From an uncultured Lachnospiraceae bacterium (GTDB taxonomy: Bacteria > Bacillota > Clostridia > Lachnospirales > Lachnospiraceae): a stretch of DNA of 64,000 nt. The notes beneath the pieces were generated by a model that was not told the origin of the DNA, ran no database searches, and worked only from the letters and a program-made list of their open reading frames with translations. Of the stretch, positions 1-8,081 are shown piece after piece (position 1 is the first letter of the stretch; every line of letters begins with the position of its first letter). The stretch spans positions 1 through 64,000 of the forward strand of contig CAMNTM010000001.1 of assembly GCA_946558465.1 (NCBI GenBank), given 5' to 3'. A program made the translations under genes and the position numbers.

Positions 1-55
1 GTAGAGCACTTGACTTTTAATCAAGTTGTCCGGGGTTCGAATCCCCGCACGCTCA
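1..55 (+). tRNA. tRNA-Lys (TTT), 5' part missing
   Basis: This is the 3' two thirds of a tRNA cut by the window edge. The anticodon stem pairs 9-13 with 21-25 around a seven-base loop holding TTT at 16-18. The T stem pairs 31-35 with 43-47 around TTCGAAT, and 48-54 is the 3' acceptor strand followed by discriminator A. No CCA is encoded. A hairpin terminator follows at once. Confidence 0.93.
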
Positions 56-57
56 TT

Positions 58-98
58 AAAAAAGCGTATTCGTTCTTTCGGGACGGATACGCTTTTTT
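58..98. terminator. Bidirectional intrinsic terminator
   Basis: AAAAAAGCGTAT and ATACGCTTTTTT form a stem around a short loop, with A-run and T-run tails on the two sides. It can end the tRNA transcript on the plus strand and the phosphoesterase operon arriving on the minus strand. Confidence 0.85.
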
Positions 99-130
99 GC
101 ATAATATACTTCTGTAACAGCAGATGATTA

Positions 131-610
131 TTATATATATTTCAACTCAAAATGAGCCTTCCCCTCTTCGTCAATCTCCATAAGCATATAGCTCCCCTGT
201 CTTTTCATCTGCCGCGGATATGCAATGCTCCCCGGATTAAGTACGATTAAATCCTTTTCCTCAGTAAATGCAGGCCGATGTGTATGCCCATACATCACAA
301 TATCCGCTCCCCTGCTTCTGGCCTCCTCCTTCAGCCTCTCCTCATCAAGCCCTACATAATAATAATGCCCATGCGTAATAAAAACATGATATTTCCCAAT
401 CAAAAACTCCTCTTCTGCAGGAAGCTGTGAAAAGAAATCATTATTTCCCCGAACAATGTGCGAAGGACAATCTGCAAGGGCCTCAATATAATCTTCTCCA
501 CCCTCTGTGTCGCCAAGATGAATCAGCATATCTATCTTTCCCGTACGTTCAATCGCTGTTTTTAGACCTTTGTGTGCTTTATGCGTATCGCTTACGATTA
601 ATATCCGCAT
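131..610 (-). CDS. YfcE/MJ0936-type metallophosphoesterase
   Basis: A 159-residue cytosolic phosphodiesterase of the calcineurin-like fold. The metal-binding blocks are visible in order: SDTH near residue 7, GDTEG near 35, GNND near 56, THGHYY near 80 and GHTH near 110. The start chosen is the ATG at 610 because GGAGGA lies about 9 bases upstream; a longer frame adds 12 basic residues that overlap rdgB and lack a good ribosome binding site. The ATG is only one base after the rdgB stop, so the two are co-transcribed, as is common in clostridia. The in vivo substrate is not known from sequence. Confidence 0.88.
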   Translation of the reverse strand: MRILIVSDTHKAHKGLKTAIERTGKIDMLIHLGDTEGGEDYIEALADCPSHIVRGNNDFFSQLPAEEEFLIGKYHVFITHGHYYYVGLDEERLKEEARSRGADIVMYGHTHRPAFTEEKDLIVLNPGSIAYPRQMKRQGSYMLMEIDEEGKAHFELKYI

Positions 611-611
611 C

Positions 612-1235
612 TTATCTTTCCTCCGCCCTTTTCTCCAGAATTTCACGCATCTTCCGAAGCCCTTCCCCCCGGTGGCTCAGTTCATTCTTTTTCTCCGGTG
701 AAAGCTCAGCGCTTGTACATCCATATTCCGGGAGAAAGAAAATCGGATCATAGCCAAAGCCATTTTTCCCAGCCTGCTCATAGCCTATGATTCCTTCCAT
801 CGTACCGCGGACTACCTCTTTAGTCCCATCCGGAAATACTGCTGCAACTGCACAGACAAACCGTGCCGTCCTTTTTTCATCCGGCACACCTGCAAGCCGG
901 TCAATCAGTGTCCGATTTTTAATATCATAGGAAGTATCTTCACCCATATACCTTGCAGAATAAATACCCGGCTCCTTATTCAGATAATCAATCTCAAGCC
1001 CCGAATCATCCGCCAGCACTATTGCTTCCTTGTACTCAGGCATGGAGGCTGCAATTTTTGCAATCTCCGACGCCTTAATAAGTGCATTTTCCTCAAAAGC
1101 AGTTCCATCTTCTACAACCTCGGCTATGATACCCGCCTCCTTCTGAGACAGAACCTCGGTTCCCAAATCTGCAAGAATCATGCGGATCTCAACCATTTTA
1201 TTTTCATTTCCTGTAGCAAATATAATTTTATTCAT
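612..1235 (-). CDS. rdgB: XTP/dITP diphosphatase (RdgB/HAM1)
   Basis: This house-cleaning enzyme hydrolyses non-canonical purine triphosphates (dITP, XTP) to monophosphates and keeps them out of DNA. The 207-residue product is the usual family length. Visible signatures are ATGNENK at 7-13 (nucleotide binding), ADDSGLEID in the middle with the metal-binding acidic pair, GIYSARY just after, and FGYDPIFF near 160, which forms the base pocket. It lies between the rRNA methyltransferase gene (25 bases) and the phosphoesterase gene (1 base), all in one direction, so an operon is likely. Confidence 0.93.
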   Translation of the reverse strand: MNKIIFATGNENKMVEIRMILADLGTEVLSQKEAGIIAEVVEDGTAFEENALIKASEIAKIAASMPEYKEAIVLADDSGLEIDYLNKEPGIYSARYMGEDTSYDIKNRTLIDRLAGVPDEKRTARFVCAVAAVFPDGTKEVVRGTMEGIIGYEQAGKNGFGYDPIFFLPEYGCTSAELSPEKKNELSHRGEGLRKMREILEKRAEER

Positions 1236-1260
1236 ATCTCTCTTCCCACCCTATCTTCTG

Positions 1261-2406
1261 TTACGGCCTTCTCGGAGGCTTCGGTCCCTGAAACTGATAA
1301 AAATACGTCTTTAACATCCCGTTGTATATTTTTCGATTCTTATCTGCCTTGCGTCCAAAATACCGCTCCGCATCTTCATACGAGGTAATCATATAAGCCG
1401 ACCAGCTGTCAAGCCTGCAGAAGCTTTCTCCGAACGTCTTATATAAAGCCGGCAGGCTTTCCTTTTCTTCCAGTCTTTCCCCATATGGAGGATTTGTGAT
1501 TATAAAACCATATTTTTTCGGATGACTCAAATTCTCTACGGACCTCTCCTGAAAATGAATCAAATGTTCCACCCCGGCCTCACGCGCATTCCTTCTGGCA
1601 ATCCGAATGACCGATCCGTCAATATCGTATCCCTGTATATCTATCCCCGGCGCTTCCTCAATCATATCATTCGCTTCATTCACTGTATCATACCATTCTT
1701 TTTTAGGGATTAGATTCGTCCAATTCTCTGCCATAAAGGAACGATTCATTCCAGGAGCGATATTTGCCGCCATCATAGCCGCCTCAATCGGAAATGTCCC
1801 GCTTCCGCAAAACGGATCCACCAGAATCCTGTCCTTTTTCCACGGCGTCAGCATAATGAGAGCACACGCAAGTGTCTCCGTAATAGGGGCCTTTCCCGCC
1901 GCCTCCCGGTATCCTCTTTTGTGAAGAGAAACTCCCGATGTGTCAATCCCGATTGTCACCAAATCCTTCTTTAAAAATACACGCAGCGGATAGGACGCCC
2001 CATCCTCCGGAAACCATTCTATATGATAACGCTCTGACAATCGCCTTACCACAGCCTTTTTCACAATAGACTGTATATCCGATGGGCTGTATAGTCTGCT
2101 CTTCACAGAGGCCGCCTTTGCAACCCAGCATTTTCCATCCTTTGGTATGTATCTCTCCCAGGGCAATTCCTTCGTCCTTTCAAACAGCTCGTCAAAGGTT
2201 ACGGCCTGAAAGCTCCCCGCCTTTAATAAAACGCGTTCTGCCGTTCGAAGAAAGATATTAGCACGGCAGACAGCTTCTTCATCTCCATAAAACGTAACAC
2301 GTCCATCCTCCACCTCTGCAATTTCATACCCCAGCTCTATAATCTCTCTTTTTAAAACCGCCTCTAGTCCAAAATGACAAGGGGCTATCAACTCCAAATA
2401 TTCCAT
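1261..2406 (-). CDS. THUMP-domain class I SAM-dependent RNA methyltransferase (RlmL/YpsC-like)
   Basis: Predicted 23S rRNA guanine-N2 methyltransferase of the RlmL/YpsC group, 381 residues. An N-terminal ferredoxin-like/THUMP region (about 1-155) precedes the Rossmann methyltransferase. DPFCGSGTFPIEAA is the SAM-binding motif I and TNPPYGERL is the catalytic NPPY block. The ATG at 2406 is preferred because GGAGAG sits 5 bases upstream; the TTG at 2418 would overlap that site. It heads the rdgB-phosphoesterase operon. The exact target nucleotide cannot be read from sequence. Confidence 0.88.
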   Translation of the reverse strand: MEYLELIAPCHFGLEAVLKREIIELGYEIAEVEDGRVTFYGDEEAVCRANIFLRTAERVLLKAGSFQAVTFDELFERTKELPWERYIPKDGKCWVAKAASVKSRLYSPSDIQSIVKKAVVRRLSERYHIEWFPEDGASYPLRVFLKKDLVTIGIDTSGVSLHKRGYREAAGKAPITETLACALIMLTPWKKDRILVDPFCGSGTFPIEAAMMAANIAPGMNRSFMAENWTNLIPKKEWYDTVNEANDMIEEAPGIDIQGYDIDGSVIRIARRNAREAGVEHLIHFQERSVENLSHPKKYGFIITNPPYGERLEEKESLPALYKTFGESFCRLDSWSAYMITSYEDAERYFGRKADKNRKIYNGMLKTYFYQFQGPKPPRRP

Positions 2407-2487
2407 GCAGCTCTCCAATCCATATACATCTACTTATTTATCTTACTTGCTGTCTCCCCTCTTTGTCAATCGGAATCTACAGACAGC

Positions 2488-2525
2488 AGAAAAACTGCCG
2501 CACTTATATTTAATGCGGCAGTCCT
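2488..2525. terminator. Intrinsic terminator
   Basis: ACTGCCGCA pairs with TGCGGCAGT around a short A/T loop, flanked by AAAAA on the left. On the minus strand the stem is followed by a T-run, so it ends the transcript of the asparagine-rich gene just upstream. Confidence 0.8.
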
Positions 2526-2543
2526 TCTGTAATTGCTTTTTGA

Positions 2544-2720
2544 TTAGTAGTTATTGCTCTCGTTGCTAGAATTTCTGTTTGAAGAATTCTGGTTGGACGC
2601 ATTCTTGTTTGAAGAATTCTGATTGGATGCGTTCTTGTTTGATGCATTCTTGTTTGATGCATTCTTATTGGATGAATTCTGATTAGATGCATTCTGGCTT
2701 GAACTATAATTCTTATTCAT
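2544..2720 (-). CDS. Small asparagine/serine-rich pentapeptide-repeat protein
   Basis: A 58-residue protein that I do not recognise as a named family. It is almost wholly built from tandem five-residue units of the form [K/Q]-N-[A/S]-S-N, about nine copies from residue 9 to 53, ending ESNNY. There is no signal peptide, membrane span or cysteine. It is probably real because AGGAGGAG lies 6 bases before the ATG, the frame is intact through the 15-bp repeats, and a terminator follows directly. It stands alone between two terminators. The Asn/Gln/Ser-rich, low-complexity make-up recalls small storage-type spore proteins, but that is only inference. Confidence 0.68.
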   Translation of the reverse strand: MNKNYSSSQNASNQNSSNKNASNKNASNKNASNQNSSNKNASNQNSSNRNSSNESNNY

Positions 2721-2901
2721 GTTGACTCCTCCTAATCTTTTTTGCTACGAGGTTATTATGTCCATGAAAAGAAATGTTTATGTATGAAATTCTGCAAATT
2801 TTTTAAAACTTTTTCTTGCTTTTTATACGCGGCTATATTATACTTAGACATGTAGAGAGGATACTTTCTACAACCCCTTATTAATTATTTATACTCCCCT
2901 C

Positions 2902-2932
2902 AAAAGACCGATGGCTCCCCCATCGGTCTTTT
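2902..2932. terminator. Intrinsic terminator
   Basis: AAAAGACCGATGG pairs with CCATCGGTCTTTT around a four-base loop. It lies just after the stop of the minus-strand DUF1700 gene and has tails usable in both directions. The 180 bases between it and the asparagine-rich gene hold no further gene that I can see. Confidence 0.85.
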
Positions 2933-2958
2933 ACCTTTACTTTACTATTTTTTCTTCT

Positions 2959-3423
2959 TCACCGCCGCCTGTTTCCCAACACACGTATCACAATCATCAC
3001 TATAATAACCGGTACAATTACAGGTGCAAGCAGGCTTATGATTCCACCCACCACTGCCGCAGCCACCATGAATATACCAATAATCCCAAGCAGAACCAGC
3101 AGAATCTTCCATTTGCTGACAGGCTTAAGTACAAACCCTCCTCCCGCTTCTGTCCTCTGTCCGTCATATGCGCTTCCGGGTGCTTCATAGCTGCCGCCTT
3201 CTTGATATCCGGTATTGTCCTGTCCTTCCATAGAATCGATAATTGTCCGGGCAATTGCCCAGGGATCTCCCAGCTCTGCTGTCACCTCATTTTCTGTCCG
3301 TCCTTTGTTTATCTCTTCATTAATATAACTCCTGTAATAATCTACATTCTCTTGTATTACAGAGCCACTGAGATTGTTCCCAAGTGCACTTCTAAGCTTT
3401 TCCAAAAATTCATTTTTCGTCAT
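2959..3423 (-). CDS. DUF1700/HAAS-domain membrane protein
   Basis: A 154-residue protein. Residues 1-75 look like the HAAS/DUF1700 helical module (MTKNEFLEKLRSAL, then DYYRSYINEEINKG and ELGDPWAIA), which in other Firmicutes often accompanies PadR regulators and envelope-stress modules. Residues 105-150 form two hydrophobic segments and the tail is basic (GNRRR), so the helical part is probably cytoplasmic. The ATG at 3423 is chosen for the GGAGGA 8 bases upstream. No PadR partner lies next to it, so its input is unknown. Confidence 0.72.
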   Translation of the reverse strand: MTKNEFLEKLRSALGNNLSGSVIQENVDYYRSYINEEINKGRTENEVTAELGDPWAIARTIIDSMEGQDNTGYQEGGSYEAPGSAYDGQRTEAGGGFVLKPVSKWKILLVLLGIIGIFMVAAAVVGGIISLLAPVIVPVIIVMIVIRVLGNRRR

Positions 3424-3512
3424 GTGTATCCTCCTGCATCTAAAAACCTTGCACTTAGAATAGCACATTCTCCTATCCTTTCCAAGCATAAGGTTCTTAT
3501 TTTTTTCTTATA

Positions 3513-3545
3513 AAAATAACGCCCACCTTTTTTGTGAGCGTTATC
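3513..3545 (-). terminator. Intrinsic terminator after glnN region
   Basis: ATAACGCTCAC and GTGGGCGTTAT pair with one mismatch on the minus strand and are followed by TTTTT. It lies between the glutamine synthetase stop and the DUF1700 gene and so ends the glnN transcript. Confidence 0.8.
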
Positions 3546-3590
3546 ATTATTATTATCCATCTTATGTGCCTAAGCAATATTACCTAAGCC

Positions 3591-5702
3591 TTACACCTCA
3601 AAAATCAAGTCTCCATAAGACGGCATCGGCCATGCCTCCTTGTCTACAATCATCTCCAGCTTATCTACCGGAGCACGAAGAGCTTCCATCGCCGGCACTA
3701 CATGAAAATGATAATACCTTGCCTGCATCTCGCCTTCTTCCATATCGGAAGCCTTTTCTGTCACTGTCTTAAGTATATCCAGAGCCTTTTTCACCTCCGA
3801 TAATAACGCAGATACCTCTGATAAAAGCTCACACTGCACACTCATATCTGCACCTGCCTCTTTTACTGCAATCACTGTATCTGCCAATGATTTTGTATAT
3901 TTAATAACAGAAGGTATAAACTGCTTACTTGCCATATCAATCATCGTACGAGCCTCAATATTAATAGCCTTCGAATAATTCTCATATTTGATCTCCGCCC
4001 GGGATTCAAGCTCTGTCTTTGTAAATACCTTGAATTTCTCAAACATCTCTACAGTCTTCTCCTCTGTCAGCGCCGGGATTGCCTCTACCATTGATTTCAA
4101 GTTTGGAAGTCCTCTTCTTTCCGCCTCCTCTATCCATTCATCTGAGTATCCATTTCCGTTAAATACAATTCTCTGATGCTCTATTGCATATTTCTTTATC
4201 AAATCGTGAAGTGCCTTTTCAAAATCGTCTGATGCCTCCAGTATATCACATGCTTCTGAAAATGCCTCTGCAACAATAGTATTCAATACAACATTCGGAC
4301 CTGCTACAGAATCTCTGGAGCCTACCATCCGGAACTCGAATTTATTTCCGGTAAATGCAAATGGAGAGGTCCGGTTGCGGTCTGTCGCATCCTTTGCAAG
4401 ATCCGGAAGCGTCCTGACACCCGTCTCCAGCTTTCCTCCCTTTAAGCTGTGCGTAGCCTCACCGGTGCTGATCAGCTGCTCTAGTACATCCTCCAGCTGT
4501 TCGCCTAAAAATACTGAGATAATAGCCGGCGGTGCTTCATTCGCACCAAGTCTGTGGTCATTTCCAGGATCTGCCGCAGATTCTCTAAGAAGATCTGCGT
4601 GTATATCTACCGCTTTCAGAATACACGTAAGTACCAGCAAAAACTGAATATTCTCATGAGGAGTCCTGCCCGGCTCAAGCAGATTTTTTCCGTCATCCGT
4701 CGTCAGGGACCAGTTATTATGCTTTCCGGAACCATTGACCCCCGCAAACGGCTTCTCATGAAGCAGGCATTTCATCCCGTGCTGGCAGGCAACTCGTTTT
4801 AGAGTCTGCATAACAATATGATTGTGGTCAACTGCCACATTCGCCTCCGCATAGATAGGCGCCAGCTCATGCTGCGCAGGTGCAACCTCATTATGCTGTG
4901 TCTTTGCCGTAACACCGACCTTCCACAATTCTTCATTCACATCACGCATAAATCCCGCAATTCTCTGACGGATAGTTCCGAAATAATGGTCATCTAACTC
5001 CTGCCCCTTTGGCGGCATAGCTCCAAACAAGGTGCGGCCAGTATAGATCAAATCCTTTCTTTCCATAAACTTTTCTGCATCTACAAGAAAATACTCCTGC
5101 TCCGGACCTACAGAAGGAGTTACCTTTTTTGATGTTGTATTTCCAAACAATCTAAGAAGCCTTAGGGACTGTTCGCTGATCGCCTCCATTGAACGTAAAA
5201 GCGGTGTTTTCTGGTCAAGCGCCTCCCCTGTATAAGAGCAGAATGCTGTAGGAATACAAAGCGTAGCCCCTGCGGCGTCATGTCTGACAAATGCCGGAGA
5301 CGTACAGTCCCATGCCGTATAACCTCTTGCCTCAAAGGTTGCACGAAGGCCGCCGGAAGGAAATGAAGAGGCATCCGGCTCCCCCTTAATCAGCTCTTTT
5401 CCGGAAAAGCTCATCAGTACCTTGCCGTTCGAAAGCGGAGCTGATATAAACGAATCATGCTTCTCGGCTGTAACGCCTGTCAATGGCTGAAACCAATGTG
5501 TATAATGTGTAGCGCCCTTCTCAATCGCCCACTCCTTCATCTCATGAGCAATAACATCCGCCGTTGCAAGATCCAGCTCCTTCCCTTCCTCAATTGTTTT
5601 CTTTAAATCCTTATAAACCTTTTTCGGAAGACGCTCCTGCATTACTGTATCATTAAACACGTCTTTTCCGAAGATTTCCGCCACCTTCATCGGTTCACTC
5701 AT
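3591..5702 (-). CDS. glnN: Glutamine synthetase type III
   Basis: ATP-dependent ammonium assimilation, glutamate to glutamine, by the large (703-residue) GSIII type found in Bacteroidetes, cyanobacteria and many gut clostridia. Recognisable blocks are the N-terminal GSIII region with [19 protein letters not shown] with metal-binding glutamates, [32 protein letters not shown] (the ATP/glutamate site) and [17 protein letters not shown] near the middle. It is monocistronic, with terminators on both sides. The ATG at 5702 has AGGAG close upstream. I saw no riboswitch or GlnR-like palindrome in the 198-base gap before it. Confidence 0.96.
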   Translation of the reverse strand: MSEPMKVAEIFGKDVFNDTVMQERLPKKVYKDLKKTIEEGKELDLATADVIAHEMKEWAIEKGATHYTHWFQPLTGVTAEKHDSFISAPLSNGKVLMSFSGKELIKGEPDASSFPSGGLRATFEARGYTAWDCTSPAFVRHDAAGATLCIPTAFCSYTGEALDQKTPLLRSMEAISEQSLRLLRLFGNTTSKKVTPSVGPEQEYFLVDAEKFMERKDLIYTGRTLFGAMPPKGQELDDHYFGTIRQRIAGFMRDVNEELWKVGVTAKTQHNEVAPAQHELAPIYAEANVAVDHNHIVMQTLKRVACQHGMKCLLHEKPFAGVNGSGKHNNWSLTTDDGKNLLEPGRTPHENIQFLLVLTCILKAVDIHADLLRESAADPGNDHRLGANEAPPAIISVFLGEQLEDVLEQLISTGEATHSLKGGKLETGVRTLPDLAKDATDRNRTSPFAFTGNKFEFRMVGSRDSVAGPNVVLNTIVAEAFSEACDILEASDDFEKALHDLIKKYAIEHQRIVFNGNGYSDEWIEEAERRGLPNLKSMVEAIPALTEEKTVEMFEKFKVFTKTELESRAEIKYENYSKAINIEARTMIDMASKQFIPSVIKYTKSLADTVIAVKEAGADMSVQCELLSEVSALLSEVKKALDILKTVTEKASDMEEGEMQARYYHFHVVPAMEALRAPVDKLEMIVDKEAWPMPSYGDLIFEV

Positions 5703-5809
5703 ATTCTCCTACCATTCCTTTCTTTTATATATCTTTTGCAGTCTGAACATCTCATAAATCCTTACACGGCACACGGCAGATATTTCTCTCGCAGTACCAT
5801 AATAATATG

Positions 5810-5844
5810 AAAAAGGCACTCCAACTACTGTCGGAACGCCTTTG
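5810..5844 (-). terminator. Intrinsic terminator of the fba transcript
   Basis: On the minus strand AAAGGCGTTCC pairs imperfectly with GGAGTGCCTTT and is followed by TTT. It is about 57 bases past the aldolase stop. Confidence 0.72.
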
Positions 5845-5900
5845 TTCTTTCTACGCCTGTTAGTATACCTCAGTCCGTCAAAAAAGGCAAGTAAAAAATA

Positions 5901-6764
5901 TTAAGCTTTTCCAACTGAACCGAATAATTCCATCTTCTCTTTTACTTTTGCGATGATTGCCTCATAACCCGGCTTTAATAATTTACGCGGGTCATACCCT
6001 TTGCCTTCGCGGTCCTTTCCGGCCTCAATGTACTCACGTGTAGCATCTGCAAATACAAGCTGGCACTCTGTATTCACGTTGATCTTAGCAACACCTAAAT
6101 CAATTGCTTTTTTAATCATATCGTCCGGAATACCTGTACCTCCGTGAAGAACTAATGGAAGCTCTCCTGTAAGCTTCTGAATCGCATCCAAAGTTTCAAA
6201 ACTTAATCCTGCCCAATTCTCAGGATATTTGCCGTGAATGTTTCCGATGCCTGCTGCCAGCATATCTACGCCAAGATCGGCAATCATCTTGCATTCCTGC
6301 GGATCTGCACATTCACCCTGTCCGACTACGCCGTCTTCTTCGCCGCCGATAGCTCCTACCTCTGCCTCCAGAGACATTCCCTTCTCCCTGCAGATCTCAA
6401 TCAATTCCTTTGTCTTCGCAACATTCTCCTCAATCGGATACTTAGAACCGTCAAACATAATAGAGGTAAAGCCTGCCTCGATACATTTTTTACATCCGTC
6501 ATATGTACCATGATCAAGATGCGTAGCAACCGGAACTGTAATTCCCATCTCGTCAATCATTGCCGCCACCATATCCTGTACGGTCTTAAAACCTGTCATG
6601 TACTTTCCTGCACCCTCAGATACGCCTAAGATAACCGGTGATTTTGTCTCCTCAGCCGCTGTTAAGATAGCCTTTGTCCATTCAAGGTTATTGATGTTGA
6701 ACTGGCCGACTGCATAGTGGCCTGCTACAGCTTTTTCAAGCATTTCTTTTGCTGATACTAACAT
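5901..6764 (-). CDS. fba: Class II fructose-1,6-bisphosphate aldolase
   Basis: Zinc-dependent glycolytic aldolase cleaving fructose-1,6-bisphosphate to DHAP and glyceraldehyde-3-phosphate. The 287-residue length fits the short class IIA/B form. THLDHG (about 80-85) carries the catalytic Asp and a zinc His, EAEVGAIGGEEDG carries a metal Glu, IGNIHGKYP and LVLHGGTGIP supply the other zinc histidines, and KINVNTE binds phosphate. The ATG at 6764 is preferred to an upstream frame of 27 extra residues because it gives the classic MLVSAKEML start with GGAGGA upstream. Glycolytic role is assumed from family. Confidence 0.95.
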   Translation of the reverse strand: MLVSAKEMLEKAVAGHYAVGQFNINNLEWTKAILTAAEETKSPVILGVSEGAGKYMTGFKTVQDMVAAMIDEMGITVPVATHLDHGTYDGCKKCIEAGFTSIMFDGSKYPIEENVAKTKELIEICREKGMSLEAEVGAIGGEEDGVVGQGECADPQECKMIADLGVDMLAAGIGNIHGKYPENWAGLSFETLDAIQKLTGELPLVLHGGTGIPDDMIKKAIDLGVAKINVNTECQLVFADATREYIEAGKDREGKGYDPRKLLKPGYEAIIAKVKEKMELFGSVGKA

Positions 6765-6872
6765 ATATATTATTCCTCCAATTCCTCCGCCGGTGTCTTT
6801 TGTCTGCCCGGCCATGATAATTTCACTTTTTTTATTATAGCTCATTGTCTGAAAAAAGACAAGGAAAAAGCG

Positions 6873-7322
6873 TCACCGGCCCAATATAACATAATCATCC
6901 ACAAGCTTTGCCGCAAGGCCGCACATAGAAGCGCATGGACGTGTACGGTAATATTCCTCCGTGCGCACAGCCGGCTCCTCCAGATCCTCACCCTTTTTCA
7001 GCCCCAAAAGCTCCCGGCAGATAAGTGTTCCTTTTTCCTTTTCAAATGCTCCGGCAATCTTCTGAATTACAGCATAGGTATTCTTCTTTGCCTCCCCATC
7101 CGTGACATCCGAATAGCCGCACAAAAGACCTGCCGCCATAAACGCGCCTGTCATACAGCCGCATACTTCCCTGAGCTTTCCCATACCGGCGCCGAATCCA
7201 GAGCTTAAACGCATAGCCGTATCATGCTCTATATCGTACATATCCTCAAATGCGAGAAATACCGACTGAGCACAATTATAACCTTCCTTAAATAATGCAA
7301 CTGCCTTTTCTGCATGTGTCAT
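6873..7322 (-). CDS. C_GCAxxG_C_C family redox protein
   Basis: A 149-residue member of the C_GCAxxG_C_C family, presumed to bind an iron-sulfur or other redox centre. The spaced cysteines are visible: YNCAQSV near residue 16, REVCGCMTGAF near 53, LLCGY near 67, LICREL near 101 and RPCASMCG near 129. AGGAGG precedes the ATG. It lies 108 bases upstream of fba and 33 bases downstream of the ArsC-like gene on the same strand, so it could be part of a run-through transcript. Function is not established for the family. Confidence 0.85.
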   Translation of the reverse strand: MTHAEKAVALFKEGYNCAQSVFLAFEDMYDIEHDTAMRLSSGFGAGMGKLREVCGCMTGAFMAAGLLCGYSDVTDGEAKKNTYAVIQKIAGAFEKEKGTLICRELLGLKKGEDLEEPAVRTEEYYRTRPCASMCGLAAKLVDDYVILGR

Positions 7323-7355
7323 TTTCTTTGCCCTCCTCCTGCTTATTATACAGCT

Positions 7356-7706
7356 CTATAATTTTTCTTCCCACTCTTTCTCCCTAAAGCCGGTGAGAAC
7401 AAAATCCTCCCCTACAATCACCGGACGCTTTACAAGCATACCGTCTGCAGCAAGAAGCCTGTACTGTTCTTCCTCACTCATGTCCGGCAGCTTATCCTTA
7501 AGCCCCATACTCTTATACAGCATTCCGCTTGTATTAAAGAATTTTTTAAGCGGAAGTCCGCTTTTTTCATGCCACGCTCTAAGCTCCTCTGCGGTTGGGT
7601 TTTCTTCTTTGATATGGCGGTCTGTATAGTCGATATTATGAGCATCAAGCCACTTTTTCGCCTTCTGGCAGGTACTGCATTTCGGATATTCTACAAATAA
7701 AATCAT
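7356..7706 (-). CDS. ArsC/Spx-family thioredoxin-fold protein
   Basis: A 116-residue thioredoxin-fold protein of the arsenate reductase/Spx/YffB group. PKCSTCQKAKKWL at 8-20 holds the N-terminal CxxC, and RPVIVGEDFVLTGF near the C-terminus is typical of the family, including the Arg that would bind oxyanion. Spx of Bacillus also has CxxC but contacts RNA polymerase. The sequence does not decide between a reductase and a regulator; no ars genes are nearby. The ATG at 7706 is used (GGAG 8 bases upstream). Confidence 0.82.
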   Translation of the reverse strand: MILFVEYPKCSTCQKAKKWLDAHNIDYTDRHIKEENPTAEELRAWHEKSGLPLKKFFNTSGMLYKSMGLKDKLPDMSEEEQYRLLAADGMLVKRPVIVGEDFVLTGFREKEWEEKL

Positions 7707-7768
7707 GCTTTGTCTCCTCTCTTTTATCAATGCTATTATACATAACACTTCCATTCTTTTCAATACAC

Positions 7769-7806
7769 AAAAATCTCTCCAAAGCATAAGCTCTGGAGAG
7801 ATTTTT
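7769..7806 (-). terminator. Terminator of the tRNA-Glu transcript
   Basis: AAATCTCTCCA and TGGAGAGATTT form a strong stem (with AGC/GCT extending it) a few bases past the 3' end of the tRNA, and T-runs follow on both strands. Confidence 0.88.
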
Positions 7807-7809
7807 CAG

Positions 7810-7881
7810 TGACTCCGAGGGGAATCGAACCCCTGATTCCAGCGTGAGAGGCTAGCGTCTTGACCGCTTGACCACGGAGCC
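7810..7881 (-). tRNA. tRNA-Glu (CTC)
   Basis: Full cloverleaf on the minus strand. The acceptor GGCTCCG pairs with CGGAGTC, the T arm reads GGGG-TTCGATT-CCCC, and the anticodon stem CTAGC/GCTGG encloses CTCTCAC with anticodon CTC. Discriminator is A and CCA is not encoded. It reads GAG codons. Confidence 0.92.
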
Positions 7882-7933
7882 ATATAATAATATGTACCAC
7901 CTTGTGATTTATATATCTCACTTGTGCTTGTCT

Positions 7934-7962
7934 AGTATAGCAAATAATTTTTGAATATGCAA
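7934..7962 (-). promoter_or_regulatory. Sigma-A-type promoter of tRNA-Glu
   Basis: On the minus strand TTGCAT (7957-7962) and TATACT (7934-7939) are separated by exactly 17 bases, with the tRNA starting about 50 bases further on. Confidence 0.72.
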
Positions 7963-8081
7963 GCATTTTTTTATTTTTTCAATAATTTTTTAATTATCCC
8001 TTTTTCTTGCTTTTTTTCACCATATTACTTTATAATAAAACAGCTATGAAATATTATATATATCAGAAAGAAGGATTCTTT

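Noticed and set aside
2544-2720. 15-bp tandem repeats that look like a minisatellite or CRISPR-like array
   Set aside because: Units are contiguous without spacers, stay in frame, and translate to a pentapeptide repeat with a good ribosome binding site.
2911-3513. A 200-codon plus-strand frame
   Set aside because: It lies opposite the DUF1700 gene, has no ribosome binding site and low-complexity Tyr/His/Pro content typical of antisense reading.
5703-5900. Riboswitch or GlnR site before glnN
   Set aside because: Only the fba terminator could be found; no glutamine-riboswitch-like or GlnR palindrome pattern was visible.
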